Shown here in pieces: positions 25,753 to 34,542 of a stretch of DNA of 64,000 nt. Source of the stretch: an uncultured Chloroflexales bacterium. GTDB lineage: Bacteria; Chloroflexota; Chloroflexia; Chloroflexales; Chloroflexaceae. The notes beneath the pieces were generated by a model. The model made no database searches. It saw only the letters and a list, made by a program, of their open reading frames with translations, and was not told the DNA's origin. The stretch lies in NCBI GenBank assembly GCA_937918935.1, contig CAKZSI010000044.1:1-64000 (forward strand). The letters run 5' to 3'. Each line of letters opens with the position of its first letter. Positions within the stretch are counted from its first letter, which is position 1. The position numbers and the translations under genes are program-made.

Positions 25753-26691
25753 CTAGCCGTGGAACAGGGCGTTAAACAACTCCTCGGCGCTGCCATACGG
25801 ATCGCGCTCGCGACTGGCGATGCGGGCCACCAGGTCGTGCCAGGCCTGACCGCGCAGCCGTTCGAGGGCCAGTTCCTGTACCGCCGCGGCCAGTTCGCGT
25901 TCGGCGGCGTGGCGCGCGCGCGCGTCGGCCAGCCCCGTCTCGCGCAGGTATGCCAGGTGGCGCGTGGCGGCGTCCACAATTGCCGCGCTCCCGGTGGAGG
26001 TGGTAGCTACCGCAGTGAGCACAGGCGGTTCCCATTCGCCGGGTTGCCGGTCGGCCAGATGGAGCATGGCCCGCAACTGGCGCACGGTCTTATCGGCGCC
26101 CTCGCGGTCGGCTTTATTGACTACGAACACGTCGGCGATTTCGAGCACGCCGGCCTTGATACTCTGCACATCATCGCCCATACCGGGCACTTCGACCACC
26201 AGGGTGGTGTGGGCGGCGCGGGCGATGTCCACCTCCCCCTGGCCGGCGCCGACCGTCTCGATCAGCACCACCTGGAAGCCGGCGGCGTCGAGCATAGCCA
26301 CGGCATCGGCGGTGGCGCGGGCCAGCCCGCCGAGGCGACCGCGGCTGGCCATCGAGCGAATGAACACCCCGGGATCGCCGCCCAGGGCCTGCATGCGGAT
26401 CCGATCCCCCAGCACCGCCCCGCCGGTGAACGGTGAGGTCGGATCCACGGCCACAACGCCAACAGTGACCCCCCGGCTGCGCCACTCCAGCGCCAGCGCG
26501 GTGACCAGCGTGCTCTTCCCCGCGCCCGGCGGCCCGGTGATCCCGACCACGTGGGCGTTGCCGGCGTAGGGATAGGCGGCGGCCAGCAGTTCGCGGGCCT
26601 GGGGGCCGCCGGTCTCCACCATGCTGATCGCCCGGGCCAGGGAGCGCCGGTCACCTACGCGCAATCGCGCAACAAGATCCTGACTATTCAC
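25753..26691 (-). CDS. meaB: Methylmalonyl-CoA mutase-associated GTPase MeaB (ArgK family)
   Basis: G3E GTPase that loads and protects the adenosylcobalamin mutase. The 312-aa protein has the P-loop GPPGAGKST, switch D-P-T-S-P-F-T-G, ETVGAGQGE, the base-specific NKAD and the C-terminal dimerisation arm (ERELAAAVQEL). The GTG start at 26691 is chosen because AGGAG precedes it at proper spacing and the typical N-terminus (VARLRVGDRRSLARAIS) follows. The frame is open 13 codons further, overlapping the upstream gene. It lies just downstream of the B12-binding subunit, consistent with mutase maturation. The catalytic large subunit is not in this window. Confidence 0.93.
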   Translation of the reverse strand: MNSQDLVARLRVGDRRSLARAISMVETGGPQARELLAAAYPYAGNAHVVGITGPPGAGKSTLVTALALEWRSRGVTVGVVAVDPTSPFTGGAVLGDRIRMQALGGDPGVFIRSMASRGRLGGLARATADAVAMLDAAGFQVVLIETVGAGQGEVDIARAAHTTLVVEVPGMGDDVQSIKAGVLEIADVFVVNKADREGADKTVRQLRAMLHLADRQPGEWEPPVLTAVATTSTGSAAIVDAATRHLAYLRETGLADARARHAAERELAAAVQELALERLRGQAWHDLVARIASRERDPYGSAEELFNALFHG

Positions 26692-26713
26692 ACCACTCCT
26701 GCGCAACGCCGTC

Positions 26714-27121
26714 TCATTCGCGGGAGACACTCACGTGATCCTGGATGAACCTGACAATGTCCTGGGTGGAAGCGCCCGGCCCGAAGACCTCGGCGATCCC
26801 GTGCTGCGCCTTGAGGATGGCCGCGTCCGCGTCCGAGATGATGCCTCCTGCCACGACGAGCACATCGTCCATCTGCTGCTCTTTAAGCAACTGGGTGACC
26901 TTCGGCAGAAGGGTCATGTGGGCGCCGGATAGGATGGACAAACCGATGACATCAACATCCTCCTGCAACGCCGCCTCGACGATCATCTGGGGGGTCTGTT
27001 GCAACCCGGTGTAGATCACCTCCATGCCCGCATCACGCAGGGCGCGCGCGATCACCTTTGCCCCGCGGTCGTGGCCATCGAGGCCGGGCTTGGCGACGAG
27101 CACGCGGATTTTTCGCTCCAT
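26714..27121 (-). CDS. Cobalamin-binding subunit of methylmalonyl-CoA mutase type
   Basis: A 135-aa stand-alone B12-binding domain. DGHDRG (D-x-H-x-x-G) supplies the lower axial His ligand. [10 protein letters not shown] (S-x-L) and [10 protein letters not shown] (GG) complete the corrin-binding signature. It matches the C-terminal domain of methylmalonyl-CoA or related mutases such as ethylmalonyl-CoA mutase, encoded separately from the catalytic TIM barrel as in some archaea and Chloroflexota. Partnered with meaB 22 bases downstream. In Chloroflexia such mutases serve the 3-hydroxypropionate bicycle or propionate metabolism; which one applies here is unknown. The ATG has CAGGAGGT upstream. 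Confidence 0.93.
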   Translation of the reverse strand: MERKIRVLVAKPGLDGHDRGAKVIARALRDAGMEVIYTGLQQTPQMIVEAALQEDVDVIGLSILSGAHMTLLPKVTQLLKEQQMDDVLVVAGGIISDADAAILKAQHGIAEVFGPGASTQDIVRFIQDHVSVSRE

Positions 27122-27198
27122 CGGGGTGACCTCCTGGCAGTGCGGCGCGGGCCGGGGCCCGTCCGGCGCAGTTTTGAACGCTCCTTACGATGGGCTGA

Positions 27199-27204
27199 AT
27201 TATA
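27199..27204 (-). promoter_or_regulatory. Extended -10 (TGTTATAAT) of the B12 subunit-meaB pair
   Basis: Consensus TATAAT preceded by TG on the minus strand, giving a leader of about 70 nt to the ATG at 27121. Confidence 0.55.
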
Positions 27205-27360
27205 ACATGCCCGCGATGGACGGCGGATCTGCCGCAAGGTTGGTGCAACGTTCCAGGGGCGCGTCTGACACCCCACCGGGGCCGCGAACCATGCACGAGC
27301 CCTGTGAAGGCTGATGACCCGCATTGACGCGCCAGCGCCTTTGTGTTACGTTGAAAAACG

Positions 27361-27377
27361 GGAGGGCGAAGCCCTCC
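27361..27377. repeat. Module A palindrome
   Basis: GGAGGGC-GAA-GCCCTCC, perfect arms, within the ferredoxin leader 31 bases before its start codon. Confidence 0.7.
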
Positions 27378-27407
27378 ATAAACCTTGATAAAAATGGAGT
27401 TATAGCT

Positions 27408-27779
27408 ATGCCGAAGCTGACCGTAGCAGGGAAAACGCTGGAAGCGCCGTCCGGGCAGCGTCTGGTGCTGGCGATCGAGGAAGCCGGTGTGGAAATCGGG
27501 CACCGTTGCGGTGGCTATGCGCGCTGCACGACCTGCCGGGTGACCTTTGCGGAGGGTGAACCGGCCACGATGACCCGCGCCGAGTACGAGAAGCTCACCG
27601 AGCGCGACCTCTTTGGCCACTACCGTCTGGCCTGCCAGATCGTCTGCGACCACGATATGGTGATTGATGAGGTCAGTATGACCCGGGAAAATCAGGGCTG
27701 GACCGACACCGGTCCCGCTCCTGAGCCCACGGTCACTCCCGAGGCGGTGTTTTACCCCATCGATGAACTGAGGTCCTGA
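27408..27779 (+). CDS. 2Fe-2S ferredoxin, adrenodoxin-like spacing
   Basis: A 123-aa electron carrier. The cluster cysteines are arranged C-x5-C-x2-C (CGGYARCTTC) with the fourth in LACQI. The spacing is that of adrenodoxin/Isc-type ferredoxins, not plant-type C-x4-C-x2-C, although the short N-terminal strand pair (KLTVAGKTLEAPSG) is typical of both. About 25 extra Pro/Glu-rich residues follow the domain. It is divergent from the B12 subunit gene. Start ATG is the only one fitting the fold; GGAG lies somewhat distant. Redox partner unknown. Confidence 0.88.
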   Translation: MPKLTVAGKTLEAPSGQRLVLAIEEAGVEIGHRCGGYARCTTCRVTFAEGEPATMTRAEYEKLTERDLFGHYRLACQIVCDHDMVIDEVSMTRENQGWTDTGPAPEPTVTPEAVFYPIDELRS

Positions 27780-27811
27780 GAGCTGGCAGCGGGTCGCGTC
27801 GCGATCGTTTT

Positions 27812-27880
27812 TGGGAGGGCAAGGCCCCTCCCAGACCCTTTCGCAGGCAGGGGCATGGTGCAACCTGGCTTCCCCCTTTC
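27812..27880. repeat. Dispersed repeat, modules A and B joined
   Basis: GGGAGGGCAAGGCCCCTCCC with AGACCCTTTCGCAGG, then AGGCAGGGGCATGG ... AACCTGGCTTCCCCC. It lies in the gap after the ferredoxin and before the convergent lipoprotein gene. Confidence 0.65.
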
Positions 27881-28066
27881 CCAGGTGCGTCTATCTCTAC
27901 GCTGTCACTTTGCCCGTGGTGAGCGGCCGCAGGCCCCCGAAGATCTTCCCTTCCTGGCGCGGCGAAGTCGCGCCAGGAAGTGGAAAGCGCGGAGGGGGAT
28001 AGCCCTCGGAACCTCCTCGCGGGGGAAACTGCGGCAAGGAACAACGGATCGTTATCGCCTCAATCG

Positions 28067-28819
28067 CTACTCCAGCGCCTGCTGAATCACATCCTCAAAC
28101 ACCCGGAAGGGCAGCGCGCCGCGCAGCAACTGGCCATTGACCAGAAAGTTGGGCGTGGAGTTGACTCCAAAGCGTGCCGCGGCGCCCTGTTCGTCGTCAA
28201 TGCGACGCAGTGTGGCCGGGTCGTCGAGGCAGGCGCCGAAGGCGGCGCCGTCGAGCCCCAGGTCACCGGCGAACTCCATGAACACCTCACGGTCGCGTTT
28301 GGGCACGCCGCCCCACTCTTCCTGATGGGTGGCGAAGAGGCGCTCATACATGGGCCAGAACTGCCCCTGCTCGGCGGCGCACTGGCCCGCGGCGGCCGCC
28401 AGGGTGGCCGAGGGGTGAATGTCGGCCAGGGGAAAGTCGCGCGCCACGAAGCGGACCGCCCCGGTTTGCACGTAGGACTCGATGATCTGCGGGCGCGTGT
28501 CGCGGAAGAACTGCTGACAGAACGGGCACTCGTAGTCGGTGAACTCGATGAGCAGCACCGGCGCGTCGGGCTCGCCGAGGGCGCGCGGGTCATCGGGGCG
28601 CAGTTGCAGAGCCTCGGCAATGTCGGGCAGCGGAGGGCGAGGCGCGGGTGTGGGTATTCGCTCTGGATCAATCGGGGCAAGGGTGGGGCGCGCCTGGAGG
28701 GCAACGCTGGTCTGCATCTCCTCCAGCGCCGAGCGGGTAGGTGCGGGCGGCGCATAGGCGCCGCAGGCGGCGAGGAGCAGCCCGGTGGCGACGAGCAGCA
28801 TGCGGGTGAACAGGCGCAC
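28067..28819 (-). CDS. DsbA-like thioredoxin-fold lipoprotein
   Basis: A 250-aa exported oxidoreductase. The N-terminus is a lipoprotein signal with lipobox LLLAAC (Cys19). A Pro-rich linker (to about residue 80) leads to a DsbA-type thioredoxin domain: FTDYECPFCQQFF carries the CPFC active site, and the cis-Pro loop is NSTPNFLVNG. This suits a membrane-tethered thiol oxidase or disulfide exchange protein outside the cytoplasmic membrane. It starts with GTG, with AAGGAG at 9 nt; a minus-strand extended -10 (TGATATAAT) is 34 bases upstream. Three further Cys are present. Stand-alone gene. Confidence 0.9.
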   Translation of the reverse strand: MRLFTRMLLVATGLLLAACGAYAPPAPTRSALEEMQTSVALQARPTLAPIDPERIPTPAPRPPLPDIAEALQLRPDDPRALGEPDAPVLLIEFTDYECPFCQQFFRDTRPQIIESYVQTGAVRFVARDFPLADIHPSATLAAAAGQCAAEQGQFWPMYERLFATHQEEWGGVPKRDREVFMEFAGDLGLDGAAFGACLDDPATLRRIDDEQGAAARFGVNSTPNFLVNGQLLRGALPFRVFEDVIQQALE

Positions 28820-29151
28820 ACGTAGCTCCTTCTGACGATATGCGTTTCGGGTATTATATCAGACCCATCCGCGGGGTGCGAGCCGGTCTATCAGGCTCTC
28901 AGGGTTCGTGCCACGTCCGCCTCCCACGGTAGGGTGTAGGGCGATGTAGTTGCCAGACAGGATCGAAAAACCTGGGGTTTGAGGTAAGACGCAAAGACGT
29001 TGCAACAGCCCTGGCCGGACTCTACGCTTTTCCTCAACGATCTGCCCATAGAGGGCATCCACATACGCTGAAGATACGTAGTAATGACACACAAGGTGGC
29101 TGCATGCTGAGATGCACAAATGCGCCACAATTTGGAAGCAAAGGAGCCTGT
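28820..29151. other. Divergent intergenic region
   Basis: 332 bases between the leftward lipoprotein gene and the rightward DUF4397 gene. A minus-strand promoter is recognised at its left edge; no hairpin or gene could be supported in the remainder. Confidence 0.5.
28853..28858 (-). promoter_or_regulatory. Extended -10 (TGATATAAT) of the DsbA-like gene
   Basis: Consensus TATAAT with TG one base upstream on the minus strand; predicted leader of about 27 nt. Confidence 0.6.
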
Positions 29152-30579
29152 ATGCGTCGGATCGTGTTGGTACGGATCGCCCTGGTTATGGCGATCGTTC
29201 TGTCCACCGCCCTGTTCGCGGTCACCCGGTCCACAGCGTTGTTTGCGCAGGAGGCCGAACCTGAACAGGTCATTCCCGCCCGGGTGGCTCTCGTACACGC
29301 TGCGCCCTTTGCCGCGGGCAGCGCCACGGTTTCCGTGTTTCTCGATGATTTGCTGGTTAGTGACTCGTTCGCCTTCGGCGATGTGATCAGCTACCTGAAC
29401 GTACCGCCGGGCACGTACCGGGTGCGCATCTTCGTCGGCTCGTTTTCCAGCGTTCCCACAGGTGTGACGCCGGCCCTCGATGTGCCGGGCGTGACTCTGG
29501 ATGCAAGCACTGATTATACGGTGGCGGCAATCGGCGGCAGTAACGGCTTTCCGCTCGAACTCCTGCCCCTCGTGGATCGCACTCCCGCCACGCCGCCACC
29601 CGGTTCGGCTGAGGGGCAGGTGCGGGTGGTGCATGCCGCGCCCTTCGCCTCCGGCCTGCCGGCGACGGCAGTTGACGTCGTTCCCGACGCGGGCGGTGCG
29701 CCGATCGCCACGAATGTGCGCTACCGTGATAGCACTCCGTTCCTCACCTTGCCCGGTGGCACGCCGATTGATGTGGAAGTGCGCCTGGCCGGTACGAATG
29801 TGGTGCTGATTGACCCGGACGCCTTCTCACTCACGCCGGGGCAGCGGCTTTCGGTCTTCGCTATTGGCGACGGCACACATCAGCCCGTGCGACCGCTGGT
29901 CGTCCCGGCCGCGGCCTCCAGTGCCAGGGTGCGCCTGGCGCATGCCGCGCCCTTCGCCACCGGCACGGCGACAGCCACGGTGACCCTCAATGGCGCCGTG
30001 GTGACCAACGCCCTGAACTTCGGTGAGGCCACTGCCTACAGCAACGTTCCGGCTGGCGTCTATCAGGCGCGCATCTATGCCGGCACGTCGGCGACCGGTA
30101 CGCCGGTCTTCGACGGGGTGGTGGTGTTTTTGCCGAATACAAACTACACCGCGGTGGCGATTGGCCGGAACACGGCTACGTATCCGATCGATGTGCTTCT
30201 GCTGACCGATGACCCGACGCGGCCCCCGCCGGGCCAGGCGCGCCTCCGCATCGTCCACGCCGCGCCCTTCGCGCCTACCGTTGCAGAAAACCAGGTGCAT
30301 ATCGTGTCCACCACCGGCGGCCCGCCGCTGGTCACGGGGCTTGACTACGCCGAGGTTGCTGGCTACCTGACGGCGCCTGCCGCGACGCCGTTCAATCTAC
30401 GTCTGGTGTCGGCGCTCGCGCCGGGTACGACCATCCTCGATCTGCCGCCGCTGATCTTCGCCGATGGCCAGGTCATCACGGCCATTGCCGTGGGTGATGC
30501 CACGAACCAGCAGCCCGCTCTGCTGCCCCTGGAGGATCTGATGCTCACACAGATTTTCCTGCCCTTTGCGGTGCGTTAA
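29152..30579 (+). CDS. Secreted four-repeat DUF4397 protein
   Basis: A 475-aa exported protein with a signal peptide (about 1-32). Four DUF4397 domains follow, each opening with an HAAPF motif (VALVHAAPFAAG, RVVHAAPFASG, RLAHAAPFATG, RIVHAAPFAPT) and each about 100 residues of beta-sandwich. The C-terminus ends in TQIFLPFAVR, matching the terminal (Y/F)LPxxx(K/R) of the next gene's product. DUF4397 proteins are extracellular and of unknown function; adhesion or envelope roles are guessed. The start has AAAGGAG. The sequence around the start codon is nearly identical to that of the downstream paralogue. No membrane anchor seen. Confidence 0.88.
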   Translation: MRRIVLVRIALVMAIVLSTALFAVTRSTALFAQEAEPEQVIPARVALVHAAPFAAGSATVSVFLDDLLVSDSFAFGDVISYLNVPPGTYRVRIFVGSFSSVPTGVTPALDVPGVTLDASTDYTVAAIGGSNGFPLELLPLVDRTPATPPPGSAEGQVRVVHAAPFASGLPATAVDVVPDAGGAPIATNVRYRDSTPFLTLPGGTPIDVEVRLAGTNVVLIDPDAFSLTPGQRLSVFAIGDGTHQPVRPLVVPAAASSARVRLAHAAPFATGTATATVTLNGAVVTNALNFGEATAYSNVPAGVYQARIYAGTSATGTPVFDGVVVFLPNTNYTAVAIGRNTATYPIDVLLLTDDPTRPPPGQARLRIVHAAPFAPTVAENQVHIVSTTGGPPLVTGLDYAEVAGYLTAPAATPFNLRLVSALAPGTTILDLPPLIFADGQVITAIAVGDATNQQPALLPLEDLMLTQIFLPFAVR

Positions 30580-30607
30580 GTAAGTGGCAAGTCGGCCCTT
30601 GACTCGT

Positions 30608-30644
30608 AAGGCCGAAGCACCGGCTGTGCCGCTGCTTCGGCCTT
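30608..30644. terminator. Hairpin between the DUF4397 genes (GGCCGAAGCA element)
   Basis: AAGGCCGAAGCA and TGCTTCGGCCTT are perfect 12-nt arms; the inner part has one mismatch. No long T-tract. The same arm sequence recurs at 42269-42304, so this is a dispersed palindrome that may also stop transcription. Confidence 0.65.
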
Positions 30645-30782
30645 ATTCGTGCCCCCCTCGACAGAACACGCTCCTGATCGTACCATAGAACGCGCCACGT
30701 GACTCGCCCTCAGGTACGGGCAGGGCCGGGCGCCCCGGCAGCGCCTGACTCCCGCGCCGACCTGGCAGCAAAGGAGCAGCGT

Positions 30783-32189
30783 ATGCGTCTGATGCCCGTT
30801 CCCCGCTTTCTACGCCTTGTCGGGAGCCTGGTGGCTCTGCTGCTGCTGGCGGGCGTTCTGCCCGCCGGGCGCGCGGCGCCGCTGGCGGTAGCGCCCGCCC
30901 GTGTTGCCGTACTGCACGCCGCGCCGCCAGGTGTCGCTGCGCTGGTCACCGTCGCGCTGCAGATCGCCGGGGTTAATACTGTTATTGGCAGCGGCCTCCA
31001 ATTTGGTGAGCGGTTGCCCTACCGCGACTTGCCCGCGGGCGCCTACCCCGTGCTGGTCTTCGCCGGCGCGTTGACCCAGGAGCAACTGTCTGGCGCGACG
31101 CCGCTGCTGACCGCCACGGCCACGCTGCAAGCCGCCCGGGATCAAACCTTGCTGATCGGCGGCGGGGCTAATGGCTTTCCCCTTGCCCTCATCACCGTCG
31201 CTGACAGCGCCGCACCCCCCGCGTCCGGGATGGCGAGCCTGCGGGTGCTGCATGCGGCGCCGTTCGCTGCCGGCGCCGCAGCAACGGTGGATGTGGTTTT
31301 TGAGAACGGTCAGGCCTTTCCGGGCTTGCTGAACATCGCCTTCGGGCAGGCGCCAGGGCCGCTCCCCGTGCCGGTGGGCCAGGCGATTGATGTGAAGATC
31401 GTCCCCACGGGCCAGCCCGTCGCCCCGCCGCTCCTCGATCTGCCGCCGCGGGTGTTTGCCGCGGGTGAGGAGCTGGTGCTGGCGGTGGTCGGCGGGGCTG
31501 GAGGGCAACCGCTTCGTATCATCGAGATCCCCCGCGAGCGGCGTGCGCCGGCGCGCATTCGTGTGTTGCACGTCGCGCCCTTCGCTGGCGGGACTGCCCC
31601 GGTGCATGTGCGGGTGAACACGACGCGGGTGCTGGAGAATCTGGCGTACTCCGCCTTGAGTGAGGAGCTGCCCCTGGAAGAAGGCGCTTACCGGCTGGCC
31701 ATTGACCGTCCGGGGACGCCACCCGCGGAACTGACCAGTCTGGAGGTGGAACTGGAGCGGGGCCGTGGCTACACCGTGGCGGCGATTGGCGGGGCCAACG
31801 GCGCGCCGCTACGGCTGGTCCTGCTCCCGGACATGACCGAGCCCCCGCCCTTCAGCGCGCAGTTGCGTGTGCTGCACGCAGCGCCCCTCGGGACGGGCGT
31901 GAGCGGGCAACTTGATCTGCGCGACGAGCGCAACTTTATCTTTGGCGGTCAGGCGGAGATGCCCTTTGGCAGCGAGGCGCTGCTGACCATTGACGGCGGC
32001 GTGTACCATCTGCGCTTTACCGGTCGTAACGGGGGCGAGCCAATCATCCTGGCACCGTCGCTGGTGCTTCCCGCGGGGCGCGGAACGACCCTCTTTGTCA
32101 CTGGCGATGGCGTCAATCAGTCTCTGCGCACCCTGGTCGTGCCGGAGCTTTTCAACCAGCAGGTCTATCTTCCGCTGGTGCTGAAATAG
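30783..32189 (+). CDS. Secreted four-repeat DUF4397 protein (paralogue)
   Basis: A 468-aa exported protein: signal peptide (about 1-31) and four DUF4397 repeats beginning VAVLHAAPPG, RVLHAAPFAAG, RVLHVAPFAGG and RVLHAAPLGTG. It ends with NQQVYLPLVLK. Same architecture as the preceding gene but the repeats are strongly diverged, so the duplication is old. The start is supported by AAAGGAG nine bases upstream. A palindromic terminator separates it from the first paralogue, so the two can be expressed separately. A long perfect hairpin follows. Confidence 0.87.
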   Translation: MRLMPVPRFLRLVGSLVALLLLAGVLPAGRAAPLAVAPARVAVLHAAPPGVAALVTVALQIAGVNTVIGSGLQFGERLPYRDLPAGAYPVLVFAGALTQEQLSGATPLLTATATLQAARDQTLLIGGGANGFPLALITVADSAAPPASGMASLRVLHAAPFAAGAAATVDVVFENGQAFPGLLNIAFGQAPGPLPVPVGQAIDVKIVPTGQPVAPPLLDLPPRVFAAGEELVLAVVGGAGGQPLRIIEIPRERRAPARIRVLHVAPFAGGTAPVHVRVNTTRVLENLAYSALSEELPLEEGAYRLAIDRPGTPPAELTSLEVELERGRGYTVAAIGGANGAPLRLVLLPDMTEPPPFSAQLRVLHAAPLGTGVSGQLDLRDERNFIFGGQAEMPFGSEALLTIDGGVYHLRFTGRNGGEPIILAPSLVLPAGRGTTLFVTGDGVNQSLRTLVVPELFNQQVYLPLVLK

Positions 32190-32255
32190 CGCAGGCGCCT
32201 TCTTCTTGCTGCCGGCAAGCGTTGCTCCTCACCCTCCACTGCCTCAATGCTCAAC

Positions 32256-32293
32256 GCCCTCTCCCTCTCCACCTCGGTGGAGAGGGAGAGGGC
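32256..32293. terminator. Bidirectional hairpin between DUF4397 and phoX genes
   Basis: GCCCTCTCCCTCTCCACC (32256-32273) and its exact complement (32276-32293) form an 18-bp stem between two convergent genes. No T-tract, but the position is that of a shared terminator. Confidence 0.7.
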
Positions 32294-32311
32294 AGGGGAA
32301 GAGGGAGGACC

Positions 32312-34240
32312 TTAGCTCCCAATGGGGCGGTTGTCGAACGCCTGGATGGTGATCACGCTCGGCCGGGGCAGGCCCACGCGATCCGGCCAGGTGCTGATCG
32401 GCTTCTCGAAGGTGCCGCCCTCGCCGGGGTGCTGGATGGCCAGGAAGAGCGTGCGGTTGTCGGGCGTGAACTCGGGGCCGCAGACCTCCGAACCGGCAAC
32501 GCTGGAGAAGAACTGCTGGAGGTTGCCCCGCTGCGGTCCCTGCACCGGCACTGCGAAGAGGCCGTCGTTGTACTTGATCGCCCGGGGGGCGCCATCGGTG
32601 GCGATCCACAGGTTGCCGGCATTGTCAAAGGCCACGTTATCGGGGGCGCCAATCGGGCTGACCTTGCTCTTGTCGAAGCCAGCGAAGTAGGTCGTGGGGT
32701 CGCTGGGCAGGCCGGCGATGATGAACATCTCCCAGCGGAAGGTGGTGCTGGCGTAGTCGTTATTGGTCTCGGTAATTTCGATGACGTGACCGGCCTGGTT
32801 CTTTGCCCGGGGGTTGGCCTTGTCGGTGCCTGGCTGGCCCTCAGTACCGCGGCGGGTATTGTTGGTCAGCGCCACGTAGATCTTCTTGTTCACCGGGTTC
32901 GGCTCGACATCCTCGGGGCGGTCCATCTTGGTGGCCCCCACCAGATCGGCAGCGCGACGGGCGTTGATCACCACCTCGGCCTGGGAGTTGAAGCCGTTCT
33001 CCGCGGTCAGCGGCCCTTGCCCGAAGACCAGGGGCAGCCAATCGCCGCTGCCGTCGTCGTTGAAGCGAGCCGCGTAGAGCGTGCCCTCGTCGAGCAGGTT
33101 CATGTTCGCGGCCCGGTCACTGGGATTGTACTTGCCCTTGGTGACAAACTTGTAGACGTACTCGAAAACGGCATCATCACCCATGTAAGCGACCACGCGC
33201 CCATCGGGGGCAATGCCGATCGTTGCCGCCTCGTGGCGGAAACGCCCCAGGGCGGTGCGCTTCACCGGGGTCATGTTTGGGTCGTAGGGATCAACTTCCA
33301 CCATCCAGCCGTGGCGGAAGCCCTCATTAGGCTCCCTGGCCACGTCGAAGCGGCTGTGGTACAGCTCCCAGCCGCGCTCGCTCTGCTCAGCAGGCATGCC
33401 GTAGCGGCGATGAATGGCGTAGCGCGGGTCATTCTTATCGAACTTGCCAAAATTGCCGAAGTACTGGTGGAAGTTCTCCTCGGCGGTCAGCACGGTGCCC
33501 CACGGGGTCTTGCCGCCGGCACAGTTATTGAGTGTGCCGCGCACCACGGTGCCGGTCGGGTCCTCGCTGGTCTGCATGAGCGGATGGCCGGCAGCAGGGC
33601 CGCTAATGCGTATCGGCGTCTCGCCGGTGATGCGGCGGTTGAAGGGCGAGTTGCGCACGTAGCTCCACGTGCCGTCGGGGGCGCGCTGGATCTCCACCAC
33701 CGATACGCCGTGGGCGGCGATGCCCACGTCCACCTGGTTACGGGTGGGTTTCTTCGGGTCGTAGTTGGGGAACATCAACTCTTCGTTGGTATACTCGTGG
33801 TTTACCACGAGGAGACCGCGAGTTGAGGAGTTGGCGCCGAGCGGCAGCGGAAGGTAGCCGAGGAAGTCGCAGTTGTAACCGAACTGCTGGCTCTGGGCCT
33901 CGGGGGTCTGTTCCCAGACGTTGTGCACCGGGGCGCTGGCCGATAGCGGCTCACCCCAGCGGATCAGAGTGCGGGTGTAGTAGCCCTCAGGCACCTTGAT
34001 ATCGTCAAACTCCGGAGGCGTCGGTTCGACGCGGGCGAACTGCGGCGTAGAGATGCGCTGAGCGGAGGCCGTCTCGGCGCCGAGGGCGACCGAACCGATC
34101 ACCGCAACCGAAGAGGCGATAGTGGCGCTCTTCAGCACCTCACGGCGACTCAGACGGCGCTCCAGAATGGCGTCAAAGGTGTCGCCAACTCCCTCTTCAG
34201 AGCGAACGATCCATTTGTCCTTCTCGTCGTGACCACCCAT
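32312..34240 (-). CDS. PhoX-family alkaline phosphatase (DUF839), Tat-exported
   Basis: A 642-aa protein of the PhoX family, calcium/iron-dependent phosphomonoesterases that release phosphate from organic esters outside the cell. A twin-arginine signal (RRLSRREVLKS then a hydrophobic stretch ending ETASA) implies folding in the cytoplasm and Tat export. Family landmarks include LLVVNHEYTNEE, NNCAGGKTPWGTVLTAEEN, GRFRHEAA, YMGDDAVFEYVYKFV, RPEDVEPNP and PDNVAFDNAGNLWIATDG. The start has AAGGAG upstream. Phosphate-starvation control is expected; paired TTGATCTT repeats lie upstream. Confidence 0.92.
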   Translation of the reverse strand: MGGHDEKDKWIVRSEEGVGDTFDAILERRLSRREVLKSATIASSVAVIGSVALGAETASAQRISTPQFARVEPTPPEFDDIKVPEGYYTRTLIRWGEPLSASAPVHNVWEQTPEAQSQQFGYNCDFLGYLPLPLGANSSTRGLLVVNHEYTNEELMFPNYDPKKPTRNQVDVGIAAHGVSVVEIQRAPDGTWSYVRNSPFNRRITGETPIRISGPAAGHPLMQTSEDPTGTVVRGTLNNCAGGKTPWGTVLTAEENFHQYFGNFGKFDKNDPRYAIHRRYGMPAEQSERGWELYHSRFDVAREPNEGFRHGWMVEVDPYDPNMTPVKRTALGRFRHEAATIGIAPDGRVVAYMGDDAVFEYVYKFVTKGKYNPSDRAANMNLLDEGTLYAARFNDDGSGDWLPLVFGQGPLTAENGFNSQAEVVINARRAADLVGATKMDRPEDVEPNPVNKKIYVALTNNTRRGTEGQPGTDKANPRAKNQAGHVIEITETNNDYASTTFRWEMFIIAGLPSDPTTYFAGFDKSKVSPIGAPDNVAFDNAGNLWIATDGAPRAIKYNDGLFAVPVQGPQRGNLQQFFSSVAGSEVCGPEFTPDNRTLFLAIQHPGEGGTFEKPISTWPDRVGLPRPSVITIQAFDNRPIGS

Positions 34241-34542
34241 GACCAGGGGCTCCTTCTAGTGTCTGTCTTGCTCCATGGAACGCACGAACAGGCGTCGCCA
34301 GCCCGGGCCAGCAACGCTCGAGGTTCTGGCAACAGGGCCATGATGTGTCGTGCGCGGGTACAATGGACGCGATGATGATAAGGGGTAGAGGTGAAATCCG
34401 TGTTATTGATCTTTTAGGAGATGATTAAGGGATGACTTGATCTTCACCAGGGCTGATGGGTCAACCTTCGGGGCTGCCCCATTGTCTACCGGTAAGGACT
34501 CGGAGAAGCCTGATTTCTCCGGGTCATATCAGGAGAAAACCT
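34241..34542. other. Divergent regulatory gap phoX / pfkB-type gene
   Basis: 302 bases. Contains two TTGATCTT direct repeats (34406-34413 and 34437-34444, 31 bp apart) and a degenerate module B palindrome (34501-34521). Promoters are expected here but none is convincing. Confidence 0.45.

Noticed and set aside
28960-29020. ACGCAAAG sequence resembling a GEMM core upstream of the DUF4397 gene
   Set aside because: Flanking stems do not form; looks coincidental.
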